Notes: generated from the letters alone by a model not told the origin. Positions 1 through 11,700 are shown, counted from the first letter of the stretch. The stretch: DNA of 64,000 nt from Cellulophaga sp. HaHaR_3_176 (GCF_019021925.1 NZ_CP058990.1:434001-498000); one strand, 5' to 3'. Numbers and translations are program-made.

Positions 1-2126
1 ACGATATATCAAACTATATTTCACCAGGTGATTCTCAAGTTACTGCAACAGTAAATGTTGGACAAGATTATGTTATTAATATGGCAGTTGTAATGAAAGT
101 ACCTTCTAACTTAATAACAGGTACTGTATTTGAAGATATCAATTACCCAGGAGGTGAGGGTAGGAATCAAATAATTTCAGGTGGAACAGTTTTATCTGGA
201 GTAACAGTTGAGTTATTTGAAGATAAGGGTCAAGGACAATTTATAGAAAGGAAGATTACAGATAATAATGGGCAATATTCTTTTGCAGGTATGGAAGATG
301 GAGATTACCTTATTAAAGTGGTAAATCCTACAGTGCGTTCTAATAGAGATAATGGACTTAATTGTACCGAGTGTATTGCTGTTCAAACTCATAGGACATT
401 TGGGGATGCAAATACAGTAACTGAAATAAATAATGAAATTGGAGGGGCGTACCCTAGTGCATTGCAAGATGCAGCTTTAGGTATTGCTAGAGATGCTCAA
501 ACAATTTCTTTAGTAACGGTAGCTAGTAATGGTGTAACAAATATAAATTTCGGATTTAATTTTAATACCATAGTTAATAGCAATGAAAATGGCCGTGGCT
601 CTTTAAATCAATTTATAATAAATTCTAATAATTTAGGAGAAACAGGTTTAGATATCGAATCAAATAGCATTTTTGATCCATTGGCAGGAGAAGATACTTC
701 TATATTTATGATTCCACCAACAGGAGATGCATTCGGTAGAGTAGCTGATGCGAATTATACAGGAGGTATTTTTGATCTTTTAATTTCAGACGGTAATCCT
801 CTTTCAGTTATTACAGGAACAAATACAATAATTGATGGTAGAACTCAAACAGCGTATTCAGGAGACTCTAATTCAGGAAGTGTAGGCTCTGGAGGATCAG
901 CAGTAGGTACTTCGGCGGTGGCTTTACCTAATTTTGACAAGCCAGAAATTCAAGTTCACAGCAATAATGGAGATGTATTTCAGACAACAGGTAATGGTGT
1001 AACAATTCGCAACCTTTCTGTTTATGCAAATAACAATTCAGCAATAAAAATCATTGGAGGAACAGGTACTGTTTCTAACTCTTTAATAGGTGTGAATGCA
1101 TCAGGAATAAATGCGGGTAATTTAAGTTATGGAGTAGAAGTTACTGGAGGTATTGCATCTATAAATGAAAACTATATAGCGACAAATATTGATGCAGGAA
1201 TTTTAGTTAATGGAGGCACATCAACAACCATTGAAAATAATCATATTACCAATAATGGAAACAGCCCTTGTGATGATAATATTACATTAACAAACGGTAC
1301 AGGTATTATAATTAATCACAATTTAATTGATAGTGCAGCTTCACTCGCGATTGATGACGATGGAGTATCGGGTAATGTTGTTGTTTCAGAAAATACAATT
1401 ATCAATTCAGGTCAAAATGGAGGTGCTTGTTCTGGTAATATTGAAAATATGGGTGTTAGGTTATTAGGTAGTAATTCATCTATTATTAATAATGTTATAG
1501 CAAGTAATAGAGGTTCAGGTATTGTTTTAACAGGCGGTAATACAACAGGTAATTTAATATCTAAAAACTCTATTTATGCAAATGGTACAGCATCAAACGC
1601 ATTGGGTATTGATTTGGATAGCTCTAGTATTATAGGTGATGGTGTAACTTTAAATGAATCGAACGATTCAGATAACGGGCCAAATGGTTTATTAAACTTT
1701 CCAATACTATCTGGGTCTTATGTATCTGGTTCTAATTTAGTAGTTAATGGCTGGGTAAGACCAGGTAGTGTTATTGAAATATTTTTAACAGATGTAGATC
1801 GTGGTACGGCTAATATGGGAGATAATCAACTAGGGTTGTCAACCGATTACGGAGAGGGTCAAACATATTTAGCAACATTTATAGAAGGTTCTGCAGAGGA
1901 TTTATCATCTAAAATTTCTTCATATTTAGATGTTGATGGAAATATAGATAATACAAATAAATTTCAATTTAAAATTCCTTTACCTTCTGGTGTAGTAGTA
2001 GGTACTTTTGTTACTACAACAGCAACAATATCGAACTCAACTTCTGAATTCTCTCCTTTTAGTATTGTTGAAAATTACACACTTATTACAAATAGGAAAA
2101 TTACATATAGAGTTAAAGAGAATTAA
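1..2126 (+). CDS. Secreted beta-helix surface protein, 5' partial
   Basis: The reading frame is open from base 3, so the gene starts upstream and the ATG at 81 is internal. Counting that Met as 1, residues about 11-90 look like an SdrD-B/carboxypeptidase-regulatory beta-sandwich (ITGTVFEDINYPGG, later GQYSFAGMEDGDYLIKV). Residues about 160-540 are rich in short Asn/Gly/Ile rungs such as ENNHITNNGNSP, typical of a right-handed parallel beta-helix (NosD/pectate-lyase type). A further beta-sandwich follows (VNGWVRPGSVIEIFLTDVD). No enzyme active site is evident. The last 15 residues, TLITNRKITYRVKEN, nearly match the end of the next gene and are not a type A or B T9SS domain. Likely an extracellular or cell-surface structural or adhesive protein; role inferred from architecture only. 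Confidence 0.8.
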   Translation, partial: DISNYISPGDSQVTATVNVGQDYVINMAVVMKVPSNLITGTVFEDINYPGGEGRNQIISGGTVLSGVTVELFEDKGQGQFIERKITDNNGQYSFAGMEDGDYLIKVVNPTVRSNRDNGLNCTECIAVQTHRTFGDANTVTEINNEIGGAYPSALQDAALGIARDAQTISLVTVASNGVTNINFGFNFNTIVNSNENGRGSLNQFIINSNNLGETGLDIESNSIFDPLAGEDTSIFMIPPTGDAFGRVADANYTGGIFDLLISDGNPLSVITGTNTIIDGRTQTAYSGDSNSGSVGSGGSAVGTSAVALPNFDKPEIQVHSNNGDVFQTTGNGVTIRNLSVYANNNSAIKIIGGTGTVSNSLIGVNASGINAGNLSYGVEVTGGIASINENYIATNIDAGILVNGGTSTTIENNHITNNGNSPCDDNITLTNGTGIIINHNLIDSAASLAIDDDGVSGNVVVSENTIINSGQNGGACSGNIENMGVRLLGSNSSIINNVIASNRGSGIVLTGGNTTGNLISKNSIYANGTASNALGIDLDSSSIIGDGVTLNESNDSDNGPNGLLNFPILSGSYVSGSNLVVNGWVRPGSVIEIFLTDVDRGTANMGDNQLGLSTDYGEGQTYLATFIEGSAEDLSSKISSYLDVDGNIDNTNKFQFKIPLPSGVVVGTFVTTTATISNSTSEFSPFSIVENYTLITNRKITYRVKEN

Positions 2127-2304
2127 ACTGTTTATTTTTAATTAACATCGTTACTTAAAATAAGGCTTGTAAATAAGTTTTTTTTATTTAATTAACCTCG
2201 CATATATCGGCTTTAACCGTCAATTATTGGGACTTACACAACATTAATTCTACATAGTGTAACGCTACTTATATCTTTATAAAATTGATATAGATAAGAT
2301 TACA

Positions 2305-5300
2305 ATGATTAAGAAGTATAAGTTATTTTTAACTAGGCGGTTATATATAATTACAGTCATAGTATTCATGCTTTTTTTAAAAAGCGTAAACTCCCAAACT
2401 ACTTTTACAGAAAACGCTGCTTCCTATGGTTTAGATTTAGGAGAACCTAAAGATGGAGGTCATTCTTGGTCCGATTTTGACGGTGATGGAGATTTAGATG
2501 TTCTTGTTCTAGAGAATAACAATAATGCCAGTGTAAAGAGTTTTTTAATGCGTAACAATGGTAATAATACATTTACCAATGTACAACCTATATTAGTTCC
2601 AGGTATGCTGGGCGATTGGGCAGAGAGGCAGGCTGCTTGGGGAGATATTAATAATGATGGAAGACCAGATTTCATGATTAATTCTTCGGGTAATAACAAT
2701 GCCAGAAAAGCAATACAAATTTTTATTCAAAATACAGATGGTACTTTTGGTGATGGAGCAGGTGGAACGGCACCAATCACTATAGGTAGAACAGGCGCTA
2801 CAATCAATATAAATAATGTAAATACTGAAGGTGCTGGTTTTTTTGATTTTGAAGGAGATGGAGATTTAGATATCTTTTTTGATAGTCATGATAATGGTAT
2901 TGAGCTTTTAAGAAATAATTTTATAGATCATACAAACCATACTGTTACCAACCCTATTGCAAGTGCATTGTTTACTCATATAACTACAGGTAACGGTAGT
3001 GGTGTTACAGAGTTTGGACTAAACCAATTTGCTACAGATGGTGATTATGGTACTGCTGCAGATGTAAATGATGATGGTTGGGTAGATATTTTTATGCGTA
3101 AGCGAGATGAAAACGATTTCTTTTTAAATCAAGGAGGAAATTTTTCTAATGGCGCAGATTTAGGTCAGGCATCAAATAACAATAAAGGAGCTAACGGATT
3201 ATGGGATTTAGATAACGATGGTGATTTAGATGCGGTCTGGACAGAAAACGGTCAAACACAAATACACAGAAATGATGGTGGAGGGGTATTTACAGCCTTA
3301 GGAGCAGCATCTTTTCCAGGGTTGCCACAACCTGGTAATTTAGACAATGGTAGTTCTGGTGCTCGCATAGATGCTTTGGCTGGTGGAGATATTGATAATG
3401 ATGGGGACATAGATATTATCCTTGTGGGTAATAGTAGAAGTTATTTATATATAAATCAATTGAACAGTCCAACCCCTGCACCAGGTGTAATTGGTAGTGG
3501 GTCAGCAATGAATTTCTCTTTGGATTCTCAACAATTTAACTCAGGTAGAGATGGTGAAGGTACCACCATGGTTGATATTGATGATGATGGAGATCTTGAT
3601 ATTTACATAAGTATTAATAATAATAGCAATCAACTTTATATAAATAATTTACCGGCAGCTAACCGTAATAACCACTTGTTAATTGATGTTACCGAAGATA
3701 GAGGTGCTAATGGTTCTACGGGTGGGTTTTTAGGAAGAGTCGCTATCGGTACTAATGTTTTAATTAAAGATTGTTCAGGTAATATTATTAGCGGACTAAG
3801 ACAGGTAAATGGAGTATATGGGCATGGTACACAGCAACCGGAAGAAGTTCATTTTGGTTTGCCCTTAGGGGAAAATGAAACCTATATTATAGAAGTCCAT
3901 TATCCTAATTTCTATGATGCTTCTGAGCCAAGTGGGTATTCAAGATTAATAGCAACGGCAATAGCGCAACCAAGCACAATTGCAGGTACAAACCATTATA
4001 CTTTAACAACAACAGATGCAGAATTAATCGAAAATCCTAATGCTCCAATTGCAGAGGATGATGAGGTACGAATAGCTTATGGAAATTCAGTTTCTGTTCA
4101 AATTCACTTGTTTACAAACGATTCTGAACCAGATGGGGAAAATTTTTCAATAGAAAACGTTACACAACCATCTGTTGGTTCTGTTGTTATTGATAATGCT
4201 GAAAACGGTATTGTAACCTATACTTATAGTGGGGCAACACCTTTTCCTGGTACAACATCTTTTGACTATACTATAACAGATTCAACAGACTCACTTTGTC
4301 CTTCATTGGGTAAAAGTGATACGGCTACGGTACGTATTATTGAACGTTGTACAGATCCATCTGGAATAGATACTGATGGGGATGGAATAAATGATGTATG
4401 CGATCTTGATAATGATAATGATGGAATTCTTGATTTTGATGAAGGTTGTGGTAATTTAATCATCAACCCTTCTTTTGAGATACAAGACTTCACTGATCCG
4501 GCAACTTTTCCAAACGGATTTACAGATGGATCGGGAACATTTATAGGAGCTTCATATAATTCAAATCAGTTAACTGGATGGAATTATACGACTAACTTAG
4601 ATGGTTGGGTAGGCTTAGGAAGTCCTTCTTGGACTTCAGACATTTATGCACCTGCATATCATGGCAAGCAATATGTAGATGTTACAGGTAATAATGATGT
4701 GACAGGAGGAGTGAACAATACCTTATCTCAAGAAGTAAATACAGTAATTGGTACAACATATACCGTTTCCTTTTATTGGGGAGAAGATATAGGGCATGAA
4801 GCTGGAGCACCGGTAACATTAGATATCGATATTCTAGATGCAAGCAATAACCACCTTATTGATGAAACGCTAAACTATACAGCAGAGGGGTTGGTAAATG
4901 GTATAAGAGGACCAAAGCAATGGTTTTATTACGAACGCAATTTTATAGCTACAACTGCCACCACAACAATAGAATTTTATGCGACACCTGATAGAACATC
5001 GAACGGAGCGGCAATAGATTTGGTAAGTATAGCACCAACTACACAATGTTTAGATAGTGATGGTGATGGTACTCCAGATGCTTTAGATTTAGATAGTGAC
5101 GATGATGGTTGTTTTGATGCTTTAGAAGGAACCGATAATTTAAATTTTCCAGATCTTAATAGCGATGGTAGTATTAGTGGCGCTGTAGATGAAAATGGTG
5201 TACCTATTGCGGTAAGTGGAGGGCAAGATAAAGGCAGTAGTGTAGATGATTCTGTTACTTCAGGTCTTTGTGATGACGACAATGATGGTGTAAATAATGC

Positions 5301-8300
5301 GAATGATAAATGTGAAGGATTTGATGATGCTATCGATATTGATAATGATGGTGTGCCAGATGGTTGCGATTTAGATAACGATAATGATGGAATTTTGGAT
5401 TCAGATGAATGTACAACATCATCGTCTTTAGTAGAAAATGGAAATTTCACGGACTGGATATTTAATACAGGCTGGACAGCCGATGGTCAACAGTGGAATA
5501 AAGATGCTAATCGAGCATATTACCCAGATTGGAATGGTACAGGAACTGCTAGCTTTTTTCAAGAAATTAGTGTCAGTGCTGGTGTTGTAAATACAATAAC
5601 TTTTGATTTAGGGTCAGACAATAGTAATGGAAAAGTTGTAACCTTAAATGTGTTAATTGATGGTGCTGTTCAATTTACCGAAACATCAAATCAAATAGTA
5701 GCTAATAATGGAGGTCGATCTCAAAATGGGAATGAGACAAGGAATATGCAAACACGTACTATTTCATTTACACCTTCAGGTAATACAGTAATATTAAAGT
5801 TTGATGGTGTTGCTACACAAACAGGTCATGATAGAATGTACGTTGATAACGTAATGTTAGATACGGGTTGTTCAGATTCTGATGGTGACGGTATACCTGA
5901 TATTTATGATTTAGATAGTGATGGTGATGGTTGTTTTGATGCATTGGAGGGAGCTGATAATTTAGATTTTTCTGATTTAAACGGTAATGGTAGCATTTCT
6001 GGAGCTGTTGATGAAAATGGAGTTTCAACTGTTGTAAATGGTGGTCAAGGAAAAGGTAGTGCTGCTGATTATACGGTTACTTCAGAATTATGCGATGATG
6101 ATGGGGATGGAGTGAACAATGCAAACGATAAATGTCCGTATTCAGATGATAGTATAGATAGCGATAATGATGGAATTCCAGATGCTTGTGATGTAGATGA
6201 TGATAACGATGGTATTTCCGATTGTGATGAATCTACAGAAAGTGTATCTAATACATTTAGTTGGACATTAAATAACCCTGCTGGAGGTCTAGAAATGGAT
6301 ACCAACTATACTCCAGAGGTTAAAGACTGGATATTAGATAGTACCGGAACCATGATATTTAATACTCCAATCTTTAATATTAATGGTTCGCTCATACGAA
6401 TTAATCCTCTATCAGCTGAAAATAAAAAAGAAGCTTTAGCAAATGGAGATTATATAGAAGTTTCTTTTACAACAGGCTCAGAGCTTTCTTCTTTCGAGTT
6501 AAGACAGATAAGATCAGGTTGGTATCTACCAAATAAAGGAGATTCGTATCGTACAGCTACAGCATTTACAAAAGTTGGGTCTAATGTTTGGAACACACTC
6601 TCTACTGATGTGTTGCATACAGATGATGGAAGTGCATATGCAAGATTCCAACATATAGATGGCGGGTCTGTTTATTTAGAAGCTTCTACGGAATATAGTT
6701 TTAGAATTTTTGTGTACGGAAAGATAAATGACGCTTCAGAGAACTATTCAGTTTTTGATGATTTAGCTTTTGATTTTACAGCATGTAGAACAGATGATTT
6801 AGATGGAGATGGAAGCCCAAATCATTTAGATGACGATAGTGATAGTGATGGTTGTAATGACGCAGATGAAGCCTATGCCGATGTTACAGCAGATTCAGAT
6901 AATAATGGCATGTATGGTTCGGGAACACCAGCAGTTAATTCGGACGGTTCTGTAATAGCAGCGAATTACAATACACCAGCGGATGGTGATAGTAATGGCG
7001 ATTATGATTTTTTACAAGTTGCAACAGCTCCAACAATAACACAACAACCTACAGATGCAAATGCTTGTCCGGGTGGTTCAACTACTTTTACTATTATGGC
7101 TACTGGTAGTGATGGGTATCAATGGCAACAATTAAATAGCGGTACTTGGACAGATTTAACTGAGGGAGGTATCTATTCAGGTACGGACACATCAACCTTG
7201 AGTATAAATAATCTATCATTATCAGATGACGGCAATAGTTATAGGGTGGTTACTTCAAACTCGGCTTTTGTATGTGAAGAGACAATTTCTGATGAGGTGG
7301 TATTAAGCATAGAAGTGCCATTGGTAAATGCAGGCACGGACCAAACCATATGTGATGGCGAGTCTGCGACGCTTACAGCTACAGCTTCGGGAGGAAGTGG
7401 TTCTGGATATACCTATCAATGGAGCACAGGCGAAACAACACCAACGATTACAGTTTCCCCATCTGGAAATACAAGTGGTAATGTAAATGTTGATTACACT
7501 GTTACCGTAACAGATGGTAACGGCTGTACAGATTCAGATGTAGTTAGGATAACTGTAGAGCCAACACCAAGTATTACAGTTTCCGGTTCACCAAGTTGTA
7601 ATTTTGCATTATTCCAACCTACAACATATACTTTAGAAGTTACTGTAAGCGCGGGTGCTGTAACAGCTACTGCGGGAACGGTAACAAATATTTCTAGAAA
7701 TGTTTGGGAGATATCGGAAGTGCCTGATGGTACTGATGTTGTAGTTACGGCAACACAAGGGAATTGTAGTAGTAATTTACCTGTAACGGCACCGGATTGT
7801 GCTTGTCCTACAGTTAATGCGCCTGTTAGCGGTGGAGATAAATTATATTGTGATACTGATACGCCAGCAACTTTAACAGCGTCTGTAAATGCAGGGCAAA
7901 CAGTAGATTGGTATGAAAATGCTTCAGGTGGTACAGCTTTATTAACGGGTAATACCTCATTTACTCCTTCTGCTGCGGGAACTTATTATGCGGAAGCAAG
8001 AAGTACAACATTTGCAGGGTGTACTAGTTCTACCAGAACAGCCATAATATTAACAGAAGAGCCTTCTTCGGTTGTGAATATGGGAGCAGATCAAGTTGTT
8101 TTTGTCGGTGATAATGCAGTTTTTACAGCTACAGCAACAAATTCGGATACATATCAATGGGAAGAGAGTGTAGATGGCGGAGCAACATTTAATACCATAG
8201 TAGAAAGTTCAAAGTATATAGGTACACAGACACTTTCTTTAACAGTAAACTCTGCTGAGGTTATACAAAACGGATATCGTTATAGAGTAGTAGCATCAAC

Positions 8301-8409
8301 AGCAGGCTCATCTTGTGGTGCAACTATATCATCTTCGGCACTTTTAACAGTTAAAGTTAAAACGGTAATTACAAATCGAAGAATTACATACAGAGTTAAG
8401 AAAAATTAG
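2305..8409 (+). CDS. Giant FG-GAP/ASPIC/thrombospondin-3 repeat surface protein
   Basis: A 2034-residue protein with a signal peptide (hydrophobic stretch ending KSVNSQ). Residues about 50-450 hold FG-GAP/VCBS repeats with Ca-binding loops such as DFDGDGDLDVLVLEN. About 453-560 match the ASPIC/UnbV domain; 579-682 a cadherin-like domain. Thrombospondin type 3 Asp-rich stretches at about 683-715, 913-1040, 1189-1312 and 1495-1572 alternate with jelly-roll-like domains (716-912, 1042-1188, 1313-1494). From about 1573 to the end come Ig-like domains (ITQQPTDANACPGGSTTF). The C-terminus is TVITNRRITYRVKKN, matching the upstream neighbour. Known family roles are Ca-stabilised rods and adhesion; a cell-surface adhesin is my inference. 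It follows the partial gene by 178 bp and is closed by a strong terminator. Confidence 0.85.
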   Translation: MIKKYKLFLTRRLYIITVIVFMLFLKSVNSQTTFTENAASYGLDLGEPKDGGHSWSDFDGDGDLDVLVLENNNNASVKSFLMRNNGNNTFTNVQPILVPGMLGDWAERQAAWGDINNDGRPDFMINSSGNNNARKAIQIFIQNTDGTFGDGAGGTAPITIGRTGATININNVNTEGAGFFDFEGDGDLDIFFDSHDNGIELLRNNFIDHTNHTVTNPIASALFTHITTGNGSGVTEFGLNQFATDGDYGTAADVNDDGWVDIFMRKRDENDFFLNQGGNFSNGADLGQASNNNKGANGLWDLDNDGDLDAVWTENGQTQIHRNDGGGVFTALGAASFPGLPQPGNLDNGSSGARIDALAGGDIDNDGDIDIILVGNSRSYLYINQLNSPTPAPGVIGSGSAMNFSLDSQQFNSGRDGEGTTMVDIDDDGDLDIYISINNNSNQLYINNLPAANRNNHLLIDVTEDRGANGSTGGFLGRVAIGTNVLIKDCSGNIISGLRQVNGVYGHGTQQPEEVHFGLPLGENETYIIEVHYPNFYDASEPSGYSRLIATAIAQPSTIAGTNHYTLTTTDAELIENPNAPIAEDDEVRIAYGNSVSVQIHLFTNDSEPDGENFSIENVTQPSVGSVVIDNAENGIVTYTYSGATPFPGTTSFDYTITDSTDSLCPSLGKSDTATVRIIERCTDPSGIDTDGDGINDVCDLDNDNDGILDFDEGCGNLIINPSFEIQDFTDPATFPNGFTDGSGTFIGASYNSNQLTGWNYTTNLDGWVGLGSPSWTSDIYAPAYHGKQYVDVTGNNDVTGGVNNTLSQEVNTVIGTTYTVSFYWGEDIGHEAGAPVTLDIDILDASNNHLIDETLNYTAEGLVNGIRGPKQWFYYERNFIATTATTTIEFYATPDRTSNGAAIDLVSIAPTTQCLDSDGDGTPDALDLDSDDDGCFDALEGTDNLNFPDLNSDGSISGAVDENGVPIAVSGGQDKGSSVDDSVTSGLCDDDNDGVNNANDKCEGFDDAIDIDNDGVPDGCDLDNDNDGILDSDECTTSSSLVENGNFTDWIFNTGWTADGQQWNKDANRAYYPDWNGTGTASFFQEISVSAGVVNTITFDLGSDNSNGKVVTLNVLIDGAVQFTETSNQIVANNGGRSQNGNETRNMQTRTISFTPSGNTVILKFDGVATQTGHDRMYVDNVMLDTGCSDSDGDGIPDIYDLDSDGDGCFDALEGADNLDFSDLNGNGSISGAVDENGVSTVVNGGQGKGSAADYTVTSELCDDDGDGVNNANDKCPYSDDSIDSDNDGIPDACDVDDDNDGISDCDESTESVSNTFSWTLNNPAGGLEMDTNYTPEVKDWILDSTGTMIFNTPIFNINGSLIRINPLSAENKKEALANGDYIEVSFTTGSELSSFELRQIRSGWYLPNKGDSYRTATAFTKVGSNVWNTLSTDVLHTDDGSAYARFQHIDGGSVYLEASTEYSFRIFVYGKINDASENYSVFDDLAFDFTACRTDDLDGDGSPNHLDDDSDSDGCNDADEAYADVTADSDNNGMYGSGTPAVNSDGSVIAANYNTPADGDSNGDYDFLQVATAPTITQQPTDANACPGGSTTFTIMATGSDGYQWQQLNSGTWTDLTEGGIYSGTDTSTLSINNLSLSDDGNSYRVVTSNSAFVCEETISDEVVLSIEVPLVNAGTDQTICDGESATLTATASGGSGSGYTYQWSTGETTPTITVSPSGNTSGNVNVDYTVTVTDGNGCTDSDVVRITVEPTPSITVSGSPSCNFALFQPTTYTLEVTVSAGAVTATAGTVTNISRNVWEISEVPDGTDVVVTATQGNCSSNLPVTAPDCACPTVNAPVSGGDKLYCDTDTPATLTASVNAGQTVDWYENASGGTALLTGNTSFTPSAAGTYYAEARSTTFAGCTSSTRTAIILTEEPSSVVNMGADQVVFVGDNAVFTATATNSDTYQWEESVDGGATFNTIVESSKYIGTQTLSLTVNSAEVIQNGYRYRVVASTAGSSCGATISSSALLTVKVKTVITNRRITYRVKKN

Positions 8410-8435
8410 ATTACATAATTAATAAAAATATTTAA

Positions 8436-8475
8436 AAAAAAGGAATTAAATGATTTATCATTTAATTCCTTTTTT
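8436..8475 (+). terminator. Rho-independent terminator after the 2034-residue gene
   Basis: Perfect inverted repeat: arms AAAAAAGGAATTAAATGA and TCATTTAATTCCTTTTTT around a TTTA loop, ending in a T run, starting 26 bp after the stop codon. The flanking A and T runs make it symmetrical, so it could also act on the opposite strand. Confidence 0.85.
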
Positions 8476-8753
8476 CAATTCAAATAATTAGCTGAGATTG
8501 TCAAATCGTATTATTTTTTAAATTCTTTTCAACGGTCTTTTAATACAGTTAAACCCTTGTTGTAGTTGATTGTATCGATGAAAGTATGTAAGGTTTTAGC
8601 TTGAGACCTCAATAATTCCTCTATATACACTACTATTTTCTCTATTCACAACATTTATTTTACCTGACTTAATGTAATGTTAATTTTGTAAAGTGTAAGT
8701 ACCTATAGTTCATTAAAAAGAAGTCTTACAATTAAAAAAATTAACCCATAATC
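8476..8753. other. Intergenic region upstream of the collagen-like giant gene
   Basis: The gene-free gap between the two giant genes is 344 bp (8410-8753). It holds the terminator at 8436-8475 and a TAnnTTTG box at 8681-8688. I see no ORF, tRNA or repeat in the remaining roughly 200 bp; the distance suggests the downstream gene has its own promoter. Confidence 0.5.
8681..8688 (+). promoter_or_regulatory. Putative Bacteroidota -7 box (TAATTTTG)
   Basis: Matches the TAnnTTTG consensus, 65 bp before the ATG at 8754. A clear -33 TTTG box is not visible at the expected spacing. Confidence 0.45.
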
Positions 8754-11700
8754 ATGATTAAAAAAATTCATCTACTAATAGTTTTATTAATGACTACTGT
8801 TGCATTTTCGCAAACTACAGTCACTTTAGAAGATCAATGTAACTGTGAAGTACTTAGTGGCACAGACGTTACAGCACCAGGTATGACAACTCCAGCAGGA
8901 GCCGATATAGGTGATGTTTATGTTAATACAGATACAGGAACAATTTATTTTTGGGATGGTGATACCTGGGAATTAACTTCTACAGATAGTCAGCAAATTC
9001 AAGACTTTAGTTTTGATGCAGCAACAAACCAATTAACTTTACAGTTGGAAAATGGAGGGACAACCAGTGTAGATATTTCTACTTTACAAGGAGATGGTAA
9101 TATAACATCGCCAAATAATACAATTACTATATCAGGAGATTCAAATGCACTATTAGGTGATGTTGAAGTAGATATTGTTTCAGGTGGTATTGATCAAGTA
9201 TTAGTTACAGATGCTACAGGAGTAGTAGAGTGGGTTGATAAATCTACATTTGCTGCAATAGCAGATCAAACAACAATAACAGGTTTAGGTACGGCTTCAG
9301 ACCCATTTAAGGTAGAGAATTTATCTATAGTTACAGCTAAGTTAGCTGCGGATGCGGTTACGAATGCAAAGTTAGCGGACAATGCAGTTCAAACAGAAAA
9401 CATACTTTCAGAAGGAAACGATCAAGTATTAGTTACAGATGCTACAGGAGTAGTAGAATGGGTTGATAAATCTACATTTGCTGCAATAGCAGATCAAACA
9501 ACAATAACAGGTTTAGGTACGGCTTCAGACCCATTTAAGGTAGAGGATTTATCTTTAGTTACTGATAAGTTAGCTGCGGATGCTGTTACAAATGCAAAGT
9601 TAGCGGACAATGCAGTTCAAACAGAAAACATCTTTTCAGAAGGAAACGATCAAGTATTAGTTACAGATGCTACAGGAGTAGTAGAATGGGTTGATAAATC
9701 TACATTTGCTGCAATAGCAGATCAAACAACAATAACAGGTTTAGGTACGGCTTCAGACCCATTTAAGGTAGAAGATTTATCTATAGTTACAGCTAAGTTA
9801 GCTGCGGATGCGGTTACGAATGCAAAGTTAGCGGACAATGCAGTTCAAACAGAAAACATACTTTCAGAAGGAAACGATCAAGTATTAGTTACAGATGCTA
9901 CAGGAGTAGTAGAATGGGTTGATAAATCTACATTTGCTGCAATAGCAGATCAAACAACAATAACAGGTTTAGGTACGGCTTCAGACCCATTTAAGGTAGA
10001 AGATTTATCTATAGTTACAGCTAAGTTAGCTGCGGATGCGGTTACGAATGCAAAGTTAGCGGACAATGCAGTTCAAACAGAAAACATACTTTCAGAAGGA
10101 AACGATCAAGTATTAGTTACAGATGCTACAGGAGTAGTAGAGTGGGTTGACAAATCTACATTTGCTGCAATAGCAGATCAAACAACAATAACAGGTTTAG
10201 GTACGGCTTCAGACCCATTTAAGGTAGAGGATTTATCTATAGTTACAGCTAAGTTAGCTGCGGATGCTGTTACAAATGCAAAGTTAGCGGACAATGCAGT
10301 TCAAACAGAAAACATACTTTCAGAAGGAAACGATCAAGTATTAGTTACAGATGCTACAGGAGTAGTAGAGTGGGTTGATAAATCTACCTTAGTTCCAGCA
10401 ACAACGGTTTTAAATACTAGCACGGTAAATACAATATCGACAACAGTAGATGGAGTAACAGGAGCAGGAGTAAATATTATAAATAGTAACGAATTAACTT
10501 TAAATGGAAGTAATGAGTTAGTAAGTACTGTAAACGGAGAATCTTCAGGAGTAGTAGATTTAAGTCCTTATGTAAATACAGATTCACAAGCTATAAGTAG
10601 TGTTGTTTTAAATCCGAATGAGACTGTAAGAGTGGATTTAGTTGATGGAGGAAATACAACAATAGATATCAGAGATAATGATTCTGACCCTACAAATGAA
10701 TTAACCGTAACAGGTTCTGGTGTTCCAACAGGTGCTCCTGAAAACGGAACAACTTATGTAGATGTAGATTCTGGTCAATTATATGTTTATGATGGTTCTT
10801 GGCAACAAGTAGGCGGTAGTGCTACACCAACTGCAGACATCGTGACAACATTATCTACCTCAGATAATGTAACCTACACATATACTTCAGAAAATAATAC
10901 AGCAACATCTTTTGATGGAACAGATGATCAAGATGCATCAGAGGTTATATATGATGATACAAGCTCATCATTAGGGGCAGTAAATGTACAAGAGGCAATA
11001 GAGGCTCTTGCGACAGGAAGTACAGATGATCAATCATTAAGTTTAGAAACAGGAAACATATTGACTTTAGAGAATGGAGGAACAGTAAATTTAACTCCAT
11101 TTTTAGATAATACAGATGATCAAACAGCAACAGAGGTTACAATTGCAGATGCAGCAAATAACTTTACGTCAACAGAAGTAGAAGGTGCATTAGCAGAATT
11201 AGCAGCTTCAAGTACAGATGATCAACAATTAGATGATCCAAATACAGTTTTTAATTCAGGTACAAATGAATTAACAATTGCTTTAGAAAATGGTGGAACT
11301 GCAACAGCAGATTTAAGCTCATTAAATAATTCAGGAACAGACGATCAAACAGCTACGGAGGTTGCTATTACAGATGCAGCAAACAATTTTACATCTACAG
11401 AAGTAGAAGGAGCATTAGCAGAATTAGCAGCGGCAAGTACGGATGACCAACAATTAGATGATCCAAATACAGTTTTTGATTCAGGAACGAATGAATTAAC
11501 AATTGCTTTAGAAAATGGTGGAACTGCAACAGCCGATTTAAGTTCATTGAATAATTCAGGAACGGATGATCAAACAGCTACGGAGGTTGCTATTACAGAT
11601 GCAGCAAACAATTTTACATCAACAGAAGTAGAAGGAGCATTAGCAGAATTAGCAGCAGGAAGCTCAGATGATCAACAATTAGATGATCCAAATACAGTTT

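Noticed and set aside
8476-8680. Possible RNA gene or tRNA in the gap before the collagen-like gene
   Set aside because: No cloverleaf, CCA end or paired stems beyond the terminator could be found by eye.
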